From: Echinarachnius parma
Taxonomy: Eukaryota > Echinodermata > Echinoidea > Clypeasteroida > Echinarachniidae
DNA: 64,000 nt
Direction of reading: 5' to 3'
Assembly: GCA_037951105.1 (NCBI GenBank)
Contig: JBAMJV010008422.1
Coordinates: forward strand, 62,001 to 126,000
The position numbers were made by a program, and so were the translations under genes. Positions 1-11,941 of this stretch are shown here, piece by piece (positions within the stretch are counted from its first letter, which is position 1; each line of letters starts with the position of its first letter). The notes under the pieces were generated by a model. It saw only the letters and a list, made by a program, of their open reading frames with translations, did not search any database and had not been told where the DNA came from.

Positions 1-1
1 A

Positions 2-342
2 GTCAATGCCAGTTTAACCGCACTCATTGCCCGTAATACCATCCAGCGACCAGGCCCATTCTCTCGGCACACGGCTGAGTGCACACTAACAATAGTGCGC
101 GATGATCAAGGATATGAACGGCGGTTCATGCGATTCATCAAGCGCTGGCTCAATACAAATTGATAAAAAAGAGAACCTGACATGGTGTCACTCACAGGGC
201 CCTAAAACAAAAACTACACGACCAAATTGACTGTTCTTGGTATCGTTGTTCATTTGAAAAGACACTCTATCCGATGGACATAATACATGTGTTACTATAT
301 TTTGGGAAGTGCCCCGTTCCGTTTTTTTGGGGCCACCCTGTA
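2..342 (+). mobile_element. 3' end of a DNA transposon: C-terminal ORF plus terminal repeat
   Basis: A reading frame open to the left edge runs through bases 2-163 (53 codons, ending FMRFIKRWLNTN then TGA). It looks like the basic C-terminus of a transposase, but I cannot name the family. It is followed by about 170 bp of non-coding sequence ending at 331-342 in GGCCACCCTGTA. Read on the minus strand this is TACAGGGTGGCC, resembling mariner/Tc1-type ends that begin with TA and CAGGG. The rest lies outside the window, so the other terminal repeat cannot be checked. The family assignment is inference. Confidence 0.4.
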
Positions 343-479
343 TATCGATGGTCTGCACAAAATACGAGCAGTTAATCGTATACGTGATACCAGAGCGCAT
401 TGATTTCTAGACGCACACTAAATACGTATTTGGTCGTAACCCCTCTTCGTTGCATTACAACGGGATAACCCGGTGCGCA

Positions 480-1140
480 TACGCACACCCACACATGTAC
501 TTGTAATTGGTGGAAATTGAGGATAGGTGTTTTACATCTTCAAAAAGGGGACATGTTAACGAAAGGTCCAATAACAGTATTTAAAGAATTTTAGATTATA
601 TTTGCTTCGTTTATTTTTTAGGAAATGGAATGAAAACGTTGAAAATATATTTGTTTCAATTAGAGTATATTTCCACCTTCCAAATGGGGATGCTGAGGAC
701 ACACAAATCTGACGGCTATATCAACATTTGACAGCTAATCTGGGGAAATGTGTTTCAATAATAATTTCCCCAGTGAGAATGGGTTACACAAATATGTAAG
801 TCAAAAGCTTACCAGTAATGTGAATTTGGGAATACAATTTAAATACTTTAAACAAAGAGGGCGCTAACATGTTATGAATTTAGATCGTTTCCAAATTTCT
901 TTTAATAAATTTGAAAATCGGGGATATCCCCAATTAGAAGATGTGTATCCCACAATTATCCCCGGTTTATACACCTATTACAAGTGCACACACGCGCACA
1001 CATACACACACACACACATGCAAACAAACACGTGTTTTCGTGTTTTTGTTTATTTCTCCTTGCGGTTCCTTTTCATTGCTATGTCAAAACTAACTATTAA
1101 ATCAAAATACAAATATAACATAGATAAACATAATACTGAT
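480..1140 (+). repeat. Copy of the TLR-unit tail repeat (left-most of three)
   Basis: This block aligns with 42990-43900 and 61130-62280. Shared landmarks in the same order are GGTCCAATAACAGTATTT, the GGGGATGCTGAGGACACACA region, GAGAATGGGTTACAC, AAACAAAGAGGG, and a CA-rich tract (here only about 985-1020). In the other two places the block sits roughly 8 kb downstream of a TLR gene, so here it probably marks the end of another TLR unit to the left of the window. No gene is visible in it; the small open frames reflect the CA tract. The stretch 1140-1440 holds nothing I recognise. Confidence 0.7.
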
Positions 1141-2255
1141 TGAGGAAATAAAAACGTTTACATGACTATGTGAAAGCTGTTGGCAAACAAAACAAAGAAT
1201 GCATAACGTTTTAAGTATTCATACGCATTCATAAGCGTTCATACTAATGTTGTTGTTTTTTCAATACTCCATTACTCAATTCATACAGCTCTTAAACATT
1301 TCCGTATAACTTTTCGGAGCTCGTCTTTTATCCTACTATTATAATTCATACACGCAATACACATACACACAAACATACCCACACACAGCCTTATACGGAT
1401 TTACTCCCAACATCAACTGTGCCTATTTTGTTCCTTGATTTAGAATCTTTCCTCAGTCTTTTGACAAAATTATATGACACATTGGAATTTATAATTCAAA
1501 TATCGTTCCCACTTTGAACTTATTAGAGACAAACAGTTTGTTTCTCCAAAAAGAACTTTATAAATGTATGAACATCCCTTTTTTTCATGAATAAGTGTTT
1601 TACTATGGGAAGGAATTAAAGGTTCTTCCAAATTTATTTGACATGTTTTATAATATTCATTATATCTGCACTTTATTACTTGACAAACTGAATAATAAGA
1701 CAAATAATTAATCTTCAAATTAAACTTCTCCTCTTATTTGTTATGAGACAATAAGTTTTTATTATTATCCATCAAATCATTAATAAATGTAATACCTTTT
1801 TCATACCAGGATTTTTAAAAAATAGACTCATTGGCAATTAGAATTGAGCTATTCATCCATAGAGATTCAGATAACCAATCAGTCTTACATTCTTTAACTA
1901 ATAATGCCATGCTCTCAAATAGTTCTTTCCAAAATGGATTGCCAGTTTCATGAGATAATTAAAAAAAATTATTATCACCAAAACCAATCATTAATGTTTT
2001 TTGTAAAAATGACTGCATTAAATGACCAAACTTTTTTCACATATTCAAAATAATTCTTCTAACCCATGTTAGCTTTAGTGCTTTACTAAAACAATCTATG
2101 TTAACCATTTTTAAGCCACCTGTTTCATATGAACTAACAACTTGTTTTTCTACATTTTTAAAATGTATTTTTATGTTATTCATTAATTCAACAGATGGGT
2201 TTGGAATTGGCATAGACAAATGATTAAATTGTGGCAACAATAATGACTTGACAAT

Positions 2256-3548
2256 GGCTTATGCCGAAAGGGTGGGTAGCGTCGCGTTGAATGGAACGCG
2301 ACCATTCGTCCAAAGCCCCCCCCCCCCCGGTTTTGCCGAAAGGATGTGTTGGGAGCGTTAAGGTGCGTCAGCTCAGATAACGCTACCAAATGGCACATAC
2401 GGGGGGGGGGGGGGGGGGGCTTATTCCGAATGTATGCGTTTAGAGTATATGTATGCATACAATGATGTGTATACATCAAAGACGCGTCCGTTAATTGCGC
2501 CATTTCAATCTCTGAGTTTTCGTTTCGCCACCGCGACGAAACACGTGTTATCCTATGAGAGACCGACTTTTCCAGAAGATGGGATTTTATAGCGCATGGT
2601 TGATTGATTGAACCGATGCGTAAGGCGTGCGTGCTTCGGATGTACTTTAGTCGATATAATAATGAAGCATTATTATTGCGTTTGTAAAATATTATGATGT
2701 CCGATTCCCACGCTCTGTATAGTTTACCGCGTTTTGCGCATTCAGGGAAATGGGTTTGTACAACCGCCTTGCGTTGTATAATGAAGCTCAGTTACGAGTC
2801 ATGTGTGTTCGATTGTGTACCTGAAAGTATATAAAAACTTATGAAGGGCCTAATTTTTATCAAAATACACATTTACTAAAGATTCCTCATCTAAGACTTG
2901 GAATAGTTTACCTTCGGAGTTAATTAATTTGAGTCTGATCCATAGGCGTACCCAGGGGAGGGGATTTGGGGGGGGGTTCAACACCCCCCTCCCCTTTTTG
3001 ACCAAATAATGACTGTTTAGGGGATTTGAACCCCTTCTTTACAATTTGTAGCTGGTCTCGAGACCACATTTAAGCCCTCGAAAATTGTAAATGTACTTGG
3101 TCTCCGGCTTCAAAAATGTATACGGCCACTCCCCCCCCCCCCCCCCCCCTGCTTACATAAATTTTTCAGACGACATTCCCCCCACCCCCACCCTGAAAAA
3201 ATCCTGGGTACGCCACTGGTCTAACAACCATCATTCAGGTTTGTGTCATTTTAAGTTTCGATTGCACACAAATTAATTCAATCCGAAGGTGAACTATTCC
3301 AAGGCTTCGATGGTTACTCTTGAGCAAATTGAGTACTCAAGATATGACGTCATACAAATCTTTCTTTTTTTCTTCAAATTTGAACTTCATTTACCGAAAG
3401 AGCATACAAAATAATGTCCAAATACCCAAAATAAATTAAATATGTTAAGAATTGCCTAATCGCATGATTTTTTTTGTCAATGGGAAATCAGTGCTTCCAA
3501 CGCACCCTTTCGGCAAACGCGACGCTACCCACCCTTTCGGCATAAGCC
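2256..3548. mobile_element. Mutator-like TIR element with 9-bp target duplication
   Basis: Both ends carry the repeat GGCTTATGCCGAAAGGGTGG, extending to about 32 bp (through TAGCGTCGCGTT), in inverted orientation. The direct repeat CTTGACAAT flanks it exactly at 2247-2255 and 3549-3557. A 9-bp duplication is characteristic of the MULE superfamily. The subterminal motif TTGCCGAAAGG-TG-GTTGG is present on both sides. No transposase ORF is visible, so it is non-autonomous. It contains homopolymer C and G tracts (about 2317-2329 and 2401-2420), a further nested element at 2942-3219, and an inverted pair (2897-2930 with 3270-3303) bracketing that nested element. It sits inside the degenerate LINE. 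Confidence 0.85.
2942..3219 (-). mobile_element. Small nested element with GGCGTACCCAGG ends
   Basis: The left end reads ATAGGCGTACCCAGG and the right end CCTGGGTACGCCACTGG, an imperfect inverted repeat. In reverse orientation the interior (a G run, then GCCGGAGACCAAGTAC and TCGAGACC) matches the sequence at 63733-64000 in order. CAGTGGCGTA-type ends are widespread in non-autonomous DNA transposons of marine invertebrates; the superfamily is not determined here. Poly-C at about 3130-3149 lies inside it. Confidence 0.65.
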
Positions 3549-5355
3549 CTTGACAATTGTTATTCTCCCTAAAACAGTAATATTTCGTTTAATCCAAGAA
3601 ATCATTTGTCGTTTCACTTTATCCAATATTCTATCATAATTATAATCTGGCATTTTGTCAATATCGATATAAAAGTCTGTTCCAAGATATCTAAAATAAC
3701 CATTTGATCCTTCTAATTTTATTTCATTATTTTCTTTTGAAGCCCCTATTCAAATTGCTTTTGTTTTGTTATATTTATTCTAAGTCCAGAGCAATTACCA
3801 AAAGAATTCAAAATATTTATAGCATTCTGAAAACTTGCAGTAGAACCATCTAGAAATAAAACTGTATCATCTGCATATTGAAGAATTTTAAATTCTTTAG
3901 AATTAACACAAATTCCTGCCACTTCACTTGACAAACGAATGAACATACCTAAAATTTCAGCACATATCAAAAACAAATATGGTGATAGAGGGTCACCTTG
4001 GCGACATCCTCTTTCTATAAACAATCTAGAAGTTAATTGCCTATTTACCATAACACTTGAGCATGCATTGCTATATAACACATTTATCCACCTCTTAAAA
4101 GAATTACCAAAATTAAATCAAGAAAGTACCTTAAACAAAAACTCATGAGAAACACTATCAAATGCCTTTTCGAAATCAATAAAATCATACCGTGTAATTT
4201 GACCTTATCTGCATAATCAATTATATCATAAATAATTCTAATATTTTAACCAATAAAACGTCCAGCAAGGAACCCTGTTTTGTTTGGATGTACTATACAA
4301 GGTAATACATTTTTAAATCTATTAGCAATACAGCTTGATAACATTTTATAAATTATCCTTAACAAGGAAATAGGTCTCCAATTCTGTATAAAATGTGTTA
4401 CTTTATCCCCTTTTGGTAACAAAGTAATGACCCCTAAATTTTGTGAGAAAGATAATCTTTCTCAATTATAAGCACAATTCATACTACGAACCATAAAGGT
4501 ACCTAAATCTTGAAAGAAGAATTTATTATTTTTCATATTTCTCAATGCAATTGCAACTTCACTATGATATATTTCTCCTAAACCTAATGACTCTTATTCC
4601 GTAAGATTCTTAACCTGATCTTTATTTAATTCAGAAAATAACACATCTATATTAGAGTTTTCATGAAACTTATACAAATTTTCATAATATGTCTTTATTT
4701 CATTTTAAATTGTTTCCTGCTCTTGCAATACAACGCCATTATCATCAATCAATGTAACAATAGTTGTTTCAACAATCCTCTGTTTCTCCAAATTAAAAAA
4801 AATACTTTGAAGGTTTTCACCATATTTCATTTTTTGCAGCCGTAACATATTTGCATTATTTTCCAATGTCTGTTTCCGCAAGTTTTCCAATTCTCCTCTC
4901 AACAGTTAAATTTTTTCCATATTTTCTCTAAATTCTGTCCAACAAGGATCTTTAAATTGACTATCTCATCTTTAAGCTTATTTTCTTTACTTTCTCTAAT
5001 CTTCTTTCTTTGTATTGCATACCAAAAAATGGCTGATCTTAACTCCATTAACAGAGTATCAAACAATAATTGATCATCAACACAAACTTATACATTTTGC
5101 TTACCTACCTTATTAAACTGATTACCCTCGAAGCTCTCATTATTCTGCAAGGTAACCACTTTTATCTTTTCTTTTATGAGAGAAATAAATTCTGGTTCCT
5201 TTAAAAATAAATTATTAAACTTCCAATAACTCTATTTCTTTTTTAAATGTATCAAACATAATCTCCAAACTTATCAATGAGTGGTCTGAACGGTAACCTA
5301 AATCAATTTCACTCTTCTTCACCAGAGAAAAAAGTCAATTCTACTTTGCTTAAGT

Positions 5356-6165
5356 CGTCGCTGGGCAATTAAAAGGACAAATTGACGGTATCGATAGCAA
5401 ACAACGATACTTACTTTTTTGGAAGAAACAACATTTTGACATTTTGGGCAATTATATTTTTCAAATGCCAAATCCAGTAATCTTGTTTAGTGAAACAGTA
5501 ATGTAGGCTATAAAGCAATAAAGTCGTCTAATTTGGCCTACGCTCAGTTCTTTTTAACGGAGTTATTTACGCATTTCTGAATTTGCCCTTTTTACATGCA
5601 CGATATCGCGTCGATATTGGGCATGAAAAAGGACAAACCGCGAATTGCCCTTTTACGCGCATAGATAATGCACAGGCAATGCGCGCGACTTGGCGCAATA
5701 ATGGGCAGCTAAAAGGGCAAATCCATTTTTGTCCTTTTTATTGCCCATATCATATGCGCGTTTAGTCGTGTATGCCAAACATGCAAGGGTTATTTCGTAG
5801 TCACTTGAATTAAAATTGGTTAAACTTGTGGCCGTACGCATGTCCGGATATTGTGATCAATGCTATATTCTTACGGAAAAGTAGTAAAATAACACTTTTC
5901 ATTCGTAATACATTGATTCTTAACCAAATAACACCTCTCGGCAGTTCATGAAAACGATTTTGTCCTTTTTGTTGCCCAAATACGTGCAATTTTGTCATTT
6001 TGTCCTTTTGTTATTTTTGATTTTCTCAAATAGTGGGGCACATATGGGAATTCTAAACATATCATCGGATAGGTTTTAAAGAACTCTATCTGAAAATAAA
6101 ATAAAAATAAAATCGATATTGGACGATAATATCGGCCATTTTGCCCTTTTTATTGCCCAGCGACG
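5356..6165. mobile_element. 810-bp TIR element rich in internal AAAAGGGCAA motifs
   Basis: The terminal inverted repeat begins CGTCGCTGGGCAAT and continues AAAAGGRCAAA at both ends. The flanking direct repeat is AAGT (5352-5355 and 6166-6169). The LINE resumes on both sides. The terminal motif GGGCAAtAAAAGGACAAA recurs many times inside in both orientations, for example near 5586, 5626, 5648, 5709, 5735, 5960 and 6002. These look like an array of subterminal protein-binding sites. There is no transposase ORF. Superfamily unknown. Confidence 0.8.
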
Positions 6166-6806
6166 AAGTGGATTAGGCTGCCTCCATGTGTAGGCTTATT
6201 TATCTAAATACATTTGCCGCCAAGGGTCTAATAAATTGAAACCATTTTTTTAAATCTCAAGTTCTTTTGTCCTAGCATCTATATTATTAAGTCTTACATA
6301 ATTAAATGTATCCATCTCCAAACTTTGCACTAAATTCCAATCTCCACAAATTGTGTTATGAGGATCATCATAGTCCAATAAAATATTTTGTATAAATTCA
6401 AAAAAACCTGGATCATCATTATTTGGGCCATATAGTGAAACCAAAGAAAATTCTATAAAACCCTATTTTACACTGAGAGCAACAAAATTGCCATCTTTAT
6501 CACACTTAAATCTTTTAAAGGGACAGTCCCTCTTTGAAAAACGTATTTTCAACATCAGAGCTATTTTCTCCTTCTCCAAATCTTACACGTTCTAATTTTG
6601 CCTTGAAGGGACACCGTATATCAACAGATTCAGTTTTCGATCATGGATTTCCCTTTCTAGTAGTTTGTTTTCAAATTCCTGCTCCACTCTCTTTATTTCT
6701 TTCTGCAATTGTGGGATCTTTTCGTTTTCCACTGCAATAATACGATCTGAATTGTCTTGCACTGCATGTTCGATTGTACATATGAATGTGTCCATTTTCC
6801 CATTAA

Positions 6807-7223
6807 AGGGTACCACCACCCAAAAATAAAATTCTCATTACAAAAAGGTAACATCTTTAGTATTCCATTCCATCAACAAGCTCACAAAATATGTTTCCAG
6901 AAAAAAAATATATAATTGGAAAACGCATCACCATTCTAAAGCATGCGTTCATGCGGTCTGAATTGCGAGGACTAATGTGTGCAGAGCAAACGAATCGCCC
7001 GGGAATATATTGTCTACAAAGGTACGCGTGAATAGCATTGGCGCACTCGCAAATGGTTGGCCCATATGGAACCAGGAAATAGTAGTGGTTCCGTAAGTGG
7101 TGGAAATTAATTGCTTTGTTTATGACTTACACAACCCTTTGCAAAATGTTGGGTATCTATTTGATATCACAAAACGGTACCAAAACATATAATAATGTGT
7201 TGTTCTTTGCCTGGTGGTCCCCT
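6807..7223. mobile_element. TTAA-flanked MITE (family C)
   Basis: Inverted ends AAAGGGTACCACCACCC and GCCTGGTGGTCCCCTTT are flanked by TTAA (6803-6806 and 7224-7227). It splits the ORF1 coding region of the minus-strand LINE, so it is younger than that LINE. A related sequence (ACATCTTTAGTATTCCATTC and ATATAATTGGAAAACGCA) occurs downstream of TLR copies 2 and 3 near 37720-37850 and 55930-56040. TTAA target sites are used by piggyBac and Kolobok elements; which one mobilised this MITE is not shown. Confidence 0.8.
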
Positions 7224-7619
7224 TTAAGCTTTGTAACTGCACTCGACAACTCAGCTGTCTGTGACGTCCCGGGCAGCGTCCCGGGGTCGGGCAGCGTCCC
7301 GGGGCCGGGCTGCAGTGCCACATTGCTCAGTGCACCTCCCGCCGCTATCATTCCGTCGCCACGTGAACTTGAAATCGTTTTATCCGTCATTTTTTTCTTC
7401 AAAGATCTTACAGAATACTCCTTTCGGATAGTCTGTTGTTTTCCCTTTCCTCGTTGGGCACTTTCTTAGCTCATTTTAAAACTAAAAAGTCATTTTTCTT
7501 ACTTTTTCCGTGGGAGCACGTTAAAAATACGTCACTCCATGCTACGAACCGGAACCGGAAGTCCGGTTATTGTTGTTAAATATATCGTAAGTGTTGTTAA
7601 ATTGTCATGTTGTGTTCAA

Positions 7620-8062
7620 TACCAAAACTATTTCCAAGGGTAACGTTAGTACAGTTTTGGCTTAAAGGCCGCTTCACGGAATAGTTGTTTGTCAGGCGGA
7701 AACAAAATAGTTTAATTGTTAAAAGCAAACGAGGTCAGGGACAACAAGAACATCGTTGGATCAAAATCAGTTCGAAAACAGCTGGCATATTTTTGTTTTA
7801 AATACAAACTCATTAGTTTAAAAAAAGAAACATACAAAATTGTACATGTGATGTTATGTTAAAACAATAATTAAAAATATATATTATCAAAAACTTATTG
7901 TTTAAGCGTAAGCATTATTTCAACTGCTGGTGCAATATTCATTCATATTTTTAACTGTCTCCGAACTGAGATTGTTAAAAAAGTACACTTAGTTTTTCAT
8001 TACCTTACAAACAAATATTTTGTGCAGCGCCCTCTATACCAAAACTCATCTATCCCTTTGAA
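7620..8062 (+). mobile_element. Degenerate MITE of family A
   Basis: The right end reads GTGCAGCGCCCTCTATACC then AAAACTCATCTATCCCTTT, and the interior has ACAAAATTGTACATGTGATG and AAAACAATAATTAAA, all shared with the family A copies at 23620, 31457, 44118 and the fragments at 45.2-46.4 kb. The left end is poorly preserved (AGTACAGTTTTGGCTTAAAGG near 7650). Non-coding. The stretch 7470-7620 just upstream shows nothing else recognisable. Confidence 0.6.
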
Positions 8063-8184
8063 GCAAGATTTGTGGAGTCATTTATATATTCTTGAGCCTG
8101 CTTATGCCAGCCCGTTTGTTAGAAGCTTATATATGGATGAAATAATACATGAATATATATATATATGTATATTAATATGTAGTT

Positions 8185-9570
8185 ATGGAAGGTAAAGATA
8201 TTTTTATTAAATGTAATCTTCTTTCTTTGAATGTTAAAGGAATTCGAGAAAAGTCAAAGAGGGCAAAAATTTGTACGTGGTGTAAAGATAAAGGTGTAGA
8301 TATTGTTTTTTTACAAGAAACATATAGTACAATTGAAGTTGAGGAGACTTGGAAATTGCTATGGAATGGGAGTTCATATTTTAGTCATGGGACAAACCAT
8401 AGTAAAGGGGTGCTTATTTTAATAGATAATAAATTAGATATTCAGATATTAAATGTTATTTCAGATAATAATGGTAGATATGTTATAATGGAATGTATTA
8501 TTCAGGGGATGAAATTGATAATGGCTAATGTTTATTTGCCAGTAAGAGGAAGGGAATTAGAAAAAAATGATTTTTTGGTTAATTTTGAAAAAATAGTAAA
8601 AGAAATTAATAAAGAAAATAATGCAATAATTATTGGGGGAGATTTTAATATTATTTTAAATAAAGATTTAGATTATTTTGGAAGTAGTAAACACAATGTT
8701 CAGTCTCGATTTAATATTTTATTTGAACAATTTTTAGATAGATTTGAGTTGCTGGATATTTGGAGGGTAAGGAATGGATTGAAGAAACAGTTTACGTATA
8801 GGCAAGTTAATTCATGTATACAAAGTAGATTAGATTATTGGTTTGTTTCTAAGCAGATAGAACATGTAGTATTAAAGTGTGATATAATACCTTCTACGGC
8901 TCCAGATCATTCAGCCATTCAATTGCAATTTTACGATAAGTTAATGTATTCATCTAAGTTTCAGGGATCCTATTGGAAATTAAATAATAGTTTATGTCAA
9001 GATACTGAATATATTAATTGTATTAAAGAGGAAATTATTAAATTAAAAGAAGAATTTCGAATAGAAATAGAAGATAAAAGAGTTTTATGGGATTTTTTGA
9101 AAATGAAAATTAGAAATGTTAGTAGAAAATATTCAAAAGAAAAGGCGAAACAACGAAAACAAAGAATTGAAAATTTGGAAGAAGATATTTTGAAGTTGGA
9201 AAATGAATTGTTGAATGGAATAGACCAGGAAAAAGTTGATGACTTAGAACGAAAAAAAAAAGACTTACAGGATTGTTATAATTATATAAATGAAGGTATT
9301 AAAATTCGTTCTAGAGCATCACACTATGAATGTGGAGAAAGAGACACTGGGTATTTTACTCAATTAATGAAGTCTAATAAAAAGAAAACCGTGATTAGTA
9401 AACTTTATATTGATGATGAAATAAGTTTTGATCCAAAAAAAATTTTGAAGGAAATATATACATTTTATAGTAAGCTTTATGCTCAATCGGAAGGGGAAGT
9501 TGATTTTGTGGATGATTTTTTTCAGGACCTGCCAAAATTAAGTTGTGTGCATTATGTGAAGGCAAAATAA
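8185..9570 (+). pseudogene. LINE ORF2, endonuclease half
   Basis: 461 codons beginning with ATG after an AT-rich leader. It encodes an apurinic-like endonuclease (about residues 10-250; motifs LSLNVKG, FLQETYS, GGDFNI, SRLDYWFV, APDHSAI) and then a lysine/glutamate-rich coiled linker (residues 270-390). By family knowledge this domain nicks target DNA for target-primed reverse transcription. The final residues after about 9535 are read out of frame; the true continuation into the polymerase lies in the next frames. Confidence 0.85.
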
Positions 9571-9649
9571 CAAACGGAGAATGTGTTGCAGCCATGAAAG
9601 AAATGGCATCTAATAAATCCCCTGGTAATCATGTGTCGAATTTTATATA

Positions 9650-11941
9650 TTGTTTTGGCCATTAATAGGAAATTTAGTTGTAGATTCTGTAAATTCAGCT
9701 TTGGAAAAGAAGGAACTTTCCTCATCACAAAGGCAGGCAGTTATAAGTTTGATTTATAAAGAAGGAAAAGATCCCTTATTTATAAAAAATTATAGACCAA
9801 TATCTTTATTGAATGTTGACTATAAAATTTTAACTAAAGTGCTTTCTATAAGGATTAAAAAAGTTTTAAATGAATTAATTTCTGTAGACCAGGTGGGATA
9901 TTTAAAAGGTCGAAATATAGGTGAAGCGATAAGAATAATAGATGATATAATTCATCATACATCAGTTAATAAAATACCTGGATATATGATGATAATTGAT
10001 TTTGAAAAGGCTTTTGATTCAGTTACACATACTTTTTTGCAGAAGGTTTTGATTACATTTGGTTTTGGACCGTCATTTTGTAGATGGGTGGAGACTATAT
10101 ATAATAATGCTCAAAGTTGTGTTTTTAATGGGGGCGCATCTACTGGATACTTTGATATTAAGAGAGGTGTTAGACAGGGGGACCCCCTGTCCCCATATTT
10201 GTTTATACTTTGTATTGAAATTTTAGCGCGTTCAATATATAAAGACCCGGAAATTCAAGGATTTACTTTTAATAATGTACAAGTAAAACAAATTCTTTAT
10301 GCAGACGATATGACTCTCTTTATTCGGGACTCAAACTCACTTAAAAGGGTAGAAAAACTGTTCGAAAGTTTTGCTACAAATTCTGGATTAAAAATTAATA
10401 AAGAAAAAACTTTCATATTATTGTTAGGCCCTTCTCAAAATAAAAATATTGCTCTTCCATTTGGTAAAATAGTACAAATAGTTAAGATTTTGGGTATATA
10501 CTTTTCTTTGGATGTCGAAGTTCAGGAAAGGACTAATTATAAGGAAATTTTGAGTAGAATAAAAAAGTTGTTGTCTTGGTGGAAACAAAGAGACTTAACT
10601 TTAATGGGGAAAATCCAATTGATAAAAACGTTTATTTTGTCAAAATTGATTTATGTATCGGCGCTGACACCAGTACCGAATTGGGTATTTCAAGATTTGG
10701 ATAAATTGGTTTTTGACTTTTTGTGGAATGGAAAAGATAAAATTAAACGAAATGTTATGTTCTTGGATTATTGTAAAGGTGGACTTAGACTAACAGACTT
10801 TCATTTATTTATTTTAGTGCAAAGGATTATGTGGGTAAAGCGACTCTTAACGGGGGATGCAAAAATGGGATGGAAACAGTATTTTAATTATTTAACTAAA
10901 GATGTTGGAGGAAGTTTGATATTTTATAATAATGCAATCATAGGTATATCTGAATTAGTATTACCGGCATTTTATAGAGATATGTTAGAGGTTTGGATGG
11001 CCACGAAAACGTTTTTGTTAAAAAAAGATACATCTAAAAGGAATGAGATTATTTATAATAATAGATTTGTTTATATTGATGGTCATGTTCCTTTTGATGA
11101 ACAACTATTTTTAAAAAATGTTTATAAGTTGCATCATATTATTGATGAGGAAGGCAATATAAAAGCAAATGAGGAATTTCAAAGAAAGGGTTTAAATACT
11201 TTAGAAATCACAAAAATACAGCGTATTTTTCTTGGCATTCCCCCTTCATGGAAACAATTTTTAAATAAAAATACTCACTCAAATATAGATAGGGAATTAG
11301 ATATGGACTTTTTAATTTTTGAAAGGGTATATTTGTTAGATCAAATTACTTCAAAAATTATATATGCATTTTTATTAAATAAGAGAGTAGAAAAATCATA
11401 TGCAGAACGAAATTTAGAGCAGATTTATAATATTAATGGGAAAGATATACAATCAATATTCGTAAGACTTAGAAAAAGCACTTTGAATAGTAAGCTTCGA
11501 GAATTTCAATTTAAAATGCTTTATAATATTATATATACTAAATTACATTTATATACATTTAAAATGGTTAATAGTAATTTATGTTCTTTTTGTGGTAAAT
11601 ATGAAGAAACTTACGAGCATTTATTTTGTCTTTGTGAGAAAGTAAAACCAATTTGGGAAGAGTGTGGGAATCTATTTAATTTAGTAGAGATTAAAAATAT
11701 AAATTGGAAAGGTATCCATGTAGGGATAATTGAGTTAAACATAGGAAAGGAACAGTTATTAAATCATATAATAATTTTGATAAAATATATGATATTTATA
11801 GACAGTAAAAATAAAAATAAACCACCAACTCCTTTGGAGATTAAGAAAAGATTATTAGAAAACAGAAAGGAGGAGAAGAAATTAGCTGGAGATCGAGGTA
11901 CTCTAACATATCATTTTAGAAAGTGGGACAATTTAAAATAG
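9650..11941 (+). pseudogene. LINE ORF2, reverse transcriptase half
   Basis: A 763-codon open frame joined to the endonuclease half through small frameshifts. It covers the reverse transcriptase fingers and palm (YRPISLLNVDYKI, IDFEKAFDS, GVRQGDPLSPYLF, LYADDMTLF), the thumb, and a long L1/Tx1-type C-terminal region with WWKQRDLTLMGKIQLIKTF and a cysteine-histidine finger near residue 640-660. The ATG at 9650 is only the first in frame and not a real start. Absence of internal stops over 2.3 kb shows the copy is recent. Confidence 0.88.

Larger units (their letters stand above)
1440..7470 (-). mobile_element. Degenerate L1/Tx1-type LINE, interrupted by three TIR elements
   Basis: Minus-strand pieces run in LINE order. 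ORF1 N-terminus lies at 7402-7230 and its coiled coil at 6800-6592, ending in DRKLNLLIYGVPSRQN, typical of L1-like ORF1. Endonuclease pieces lie at 6444-6250 (ICGDWNL, equivalent to the GDFN motif). Reverse transcriptase at 4081-3746 has RQGDPLSPYLF and YADD. C-terminal pieces lie at 2240-2037 and 1718-1470. The copy carries many stops and frameshifts and is not functional. Elements at 2256-3548, 5356-6165 and 6807-7223 interrupt it, and the LINE sequence resumes on the far side of each. The 3' end near 1440 looks truncated, with no poly-A tail. It is a different and older family from the LINE at 8.1-12.4 kb. Confidence 0.8.
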
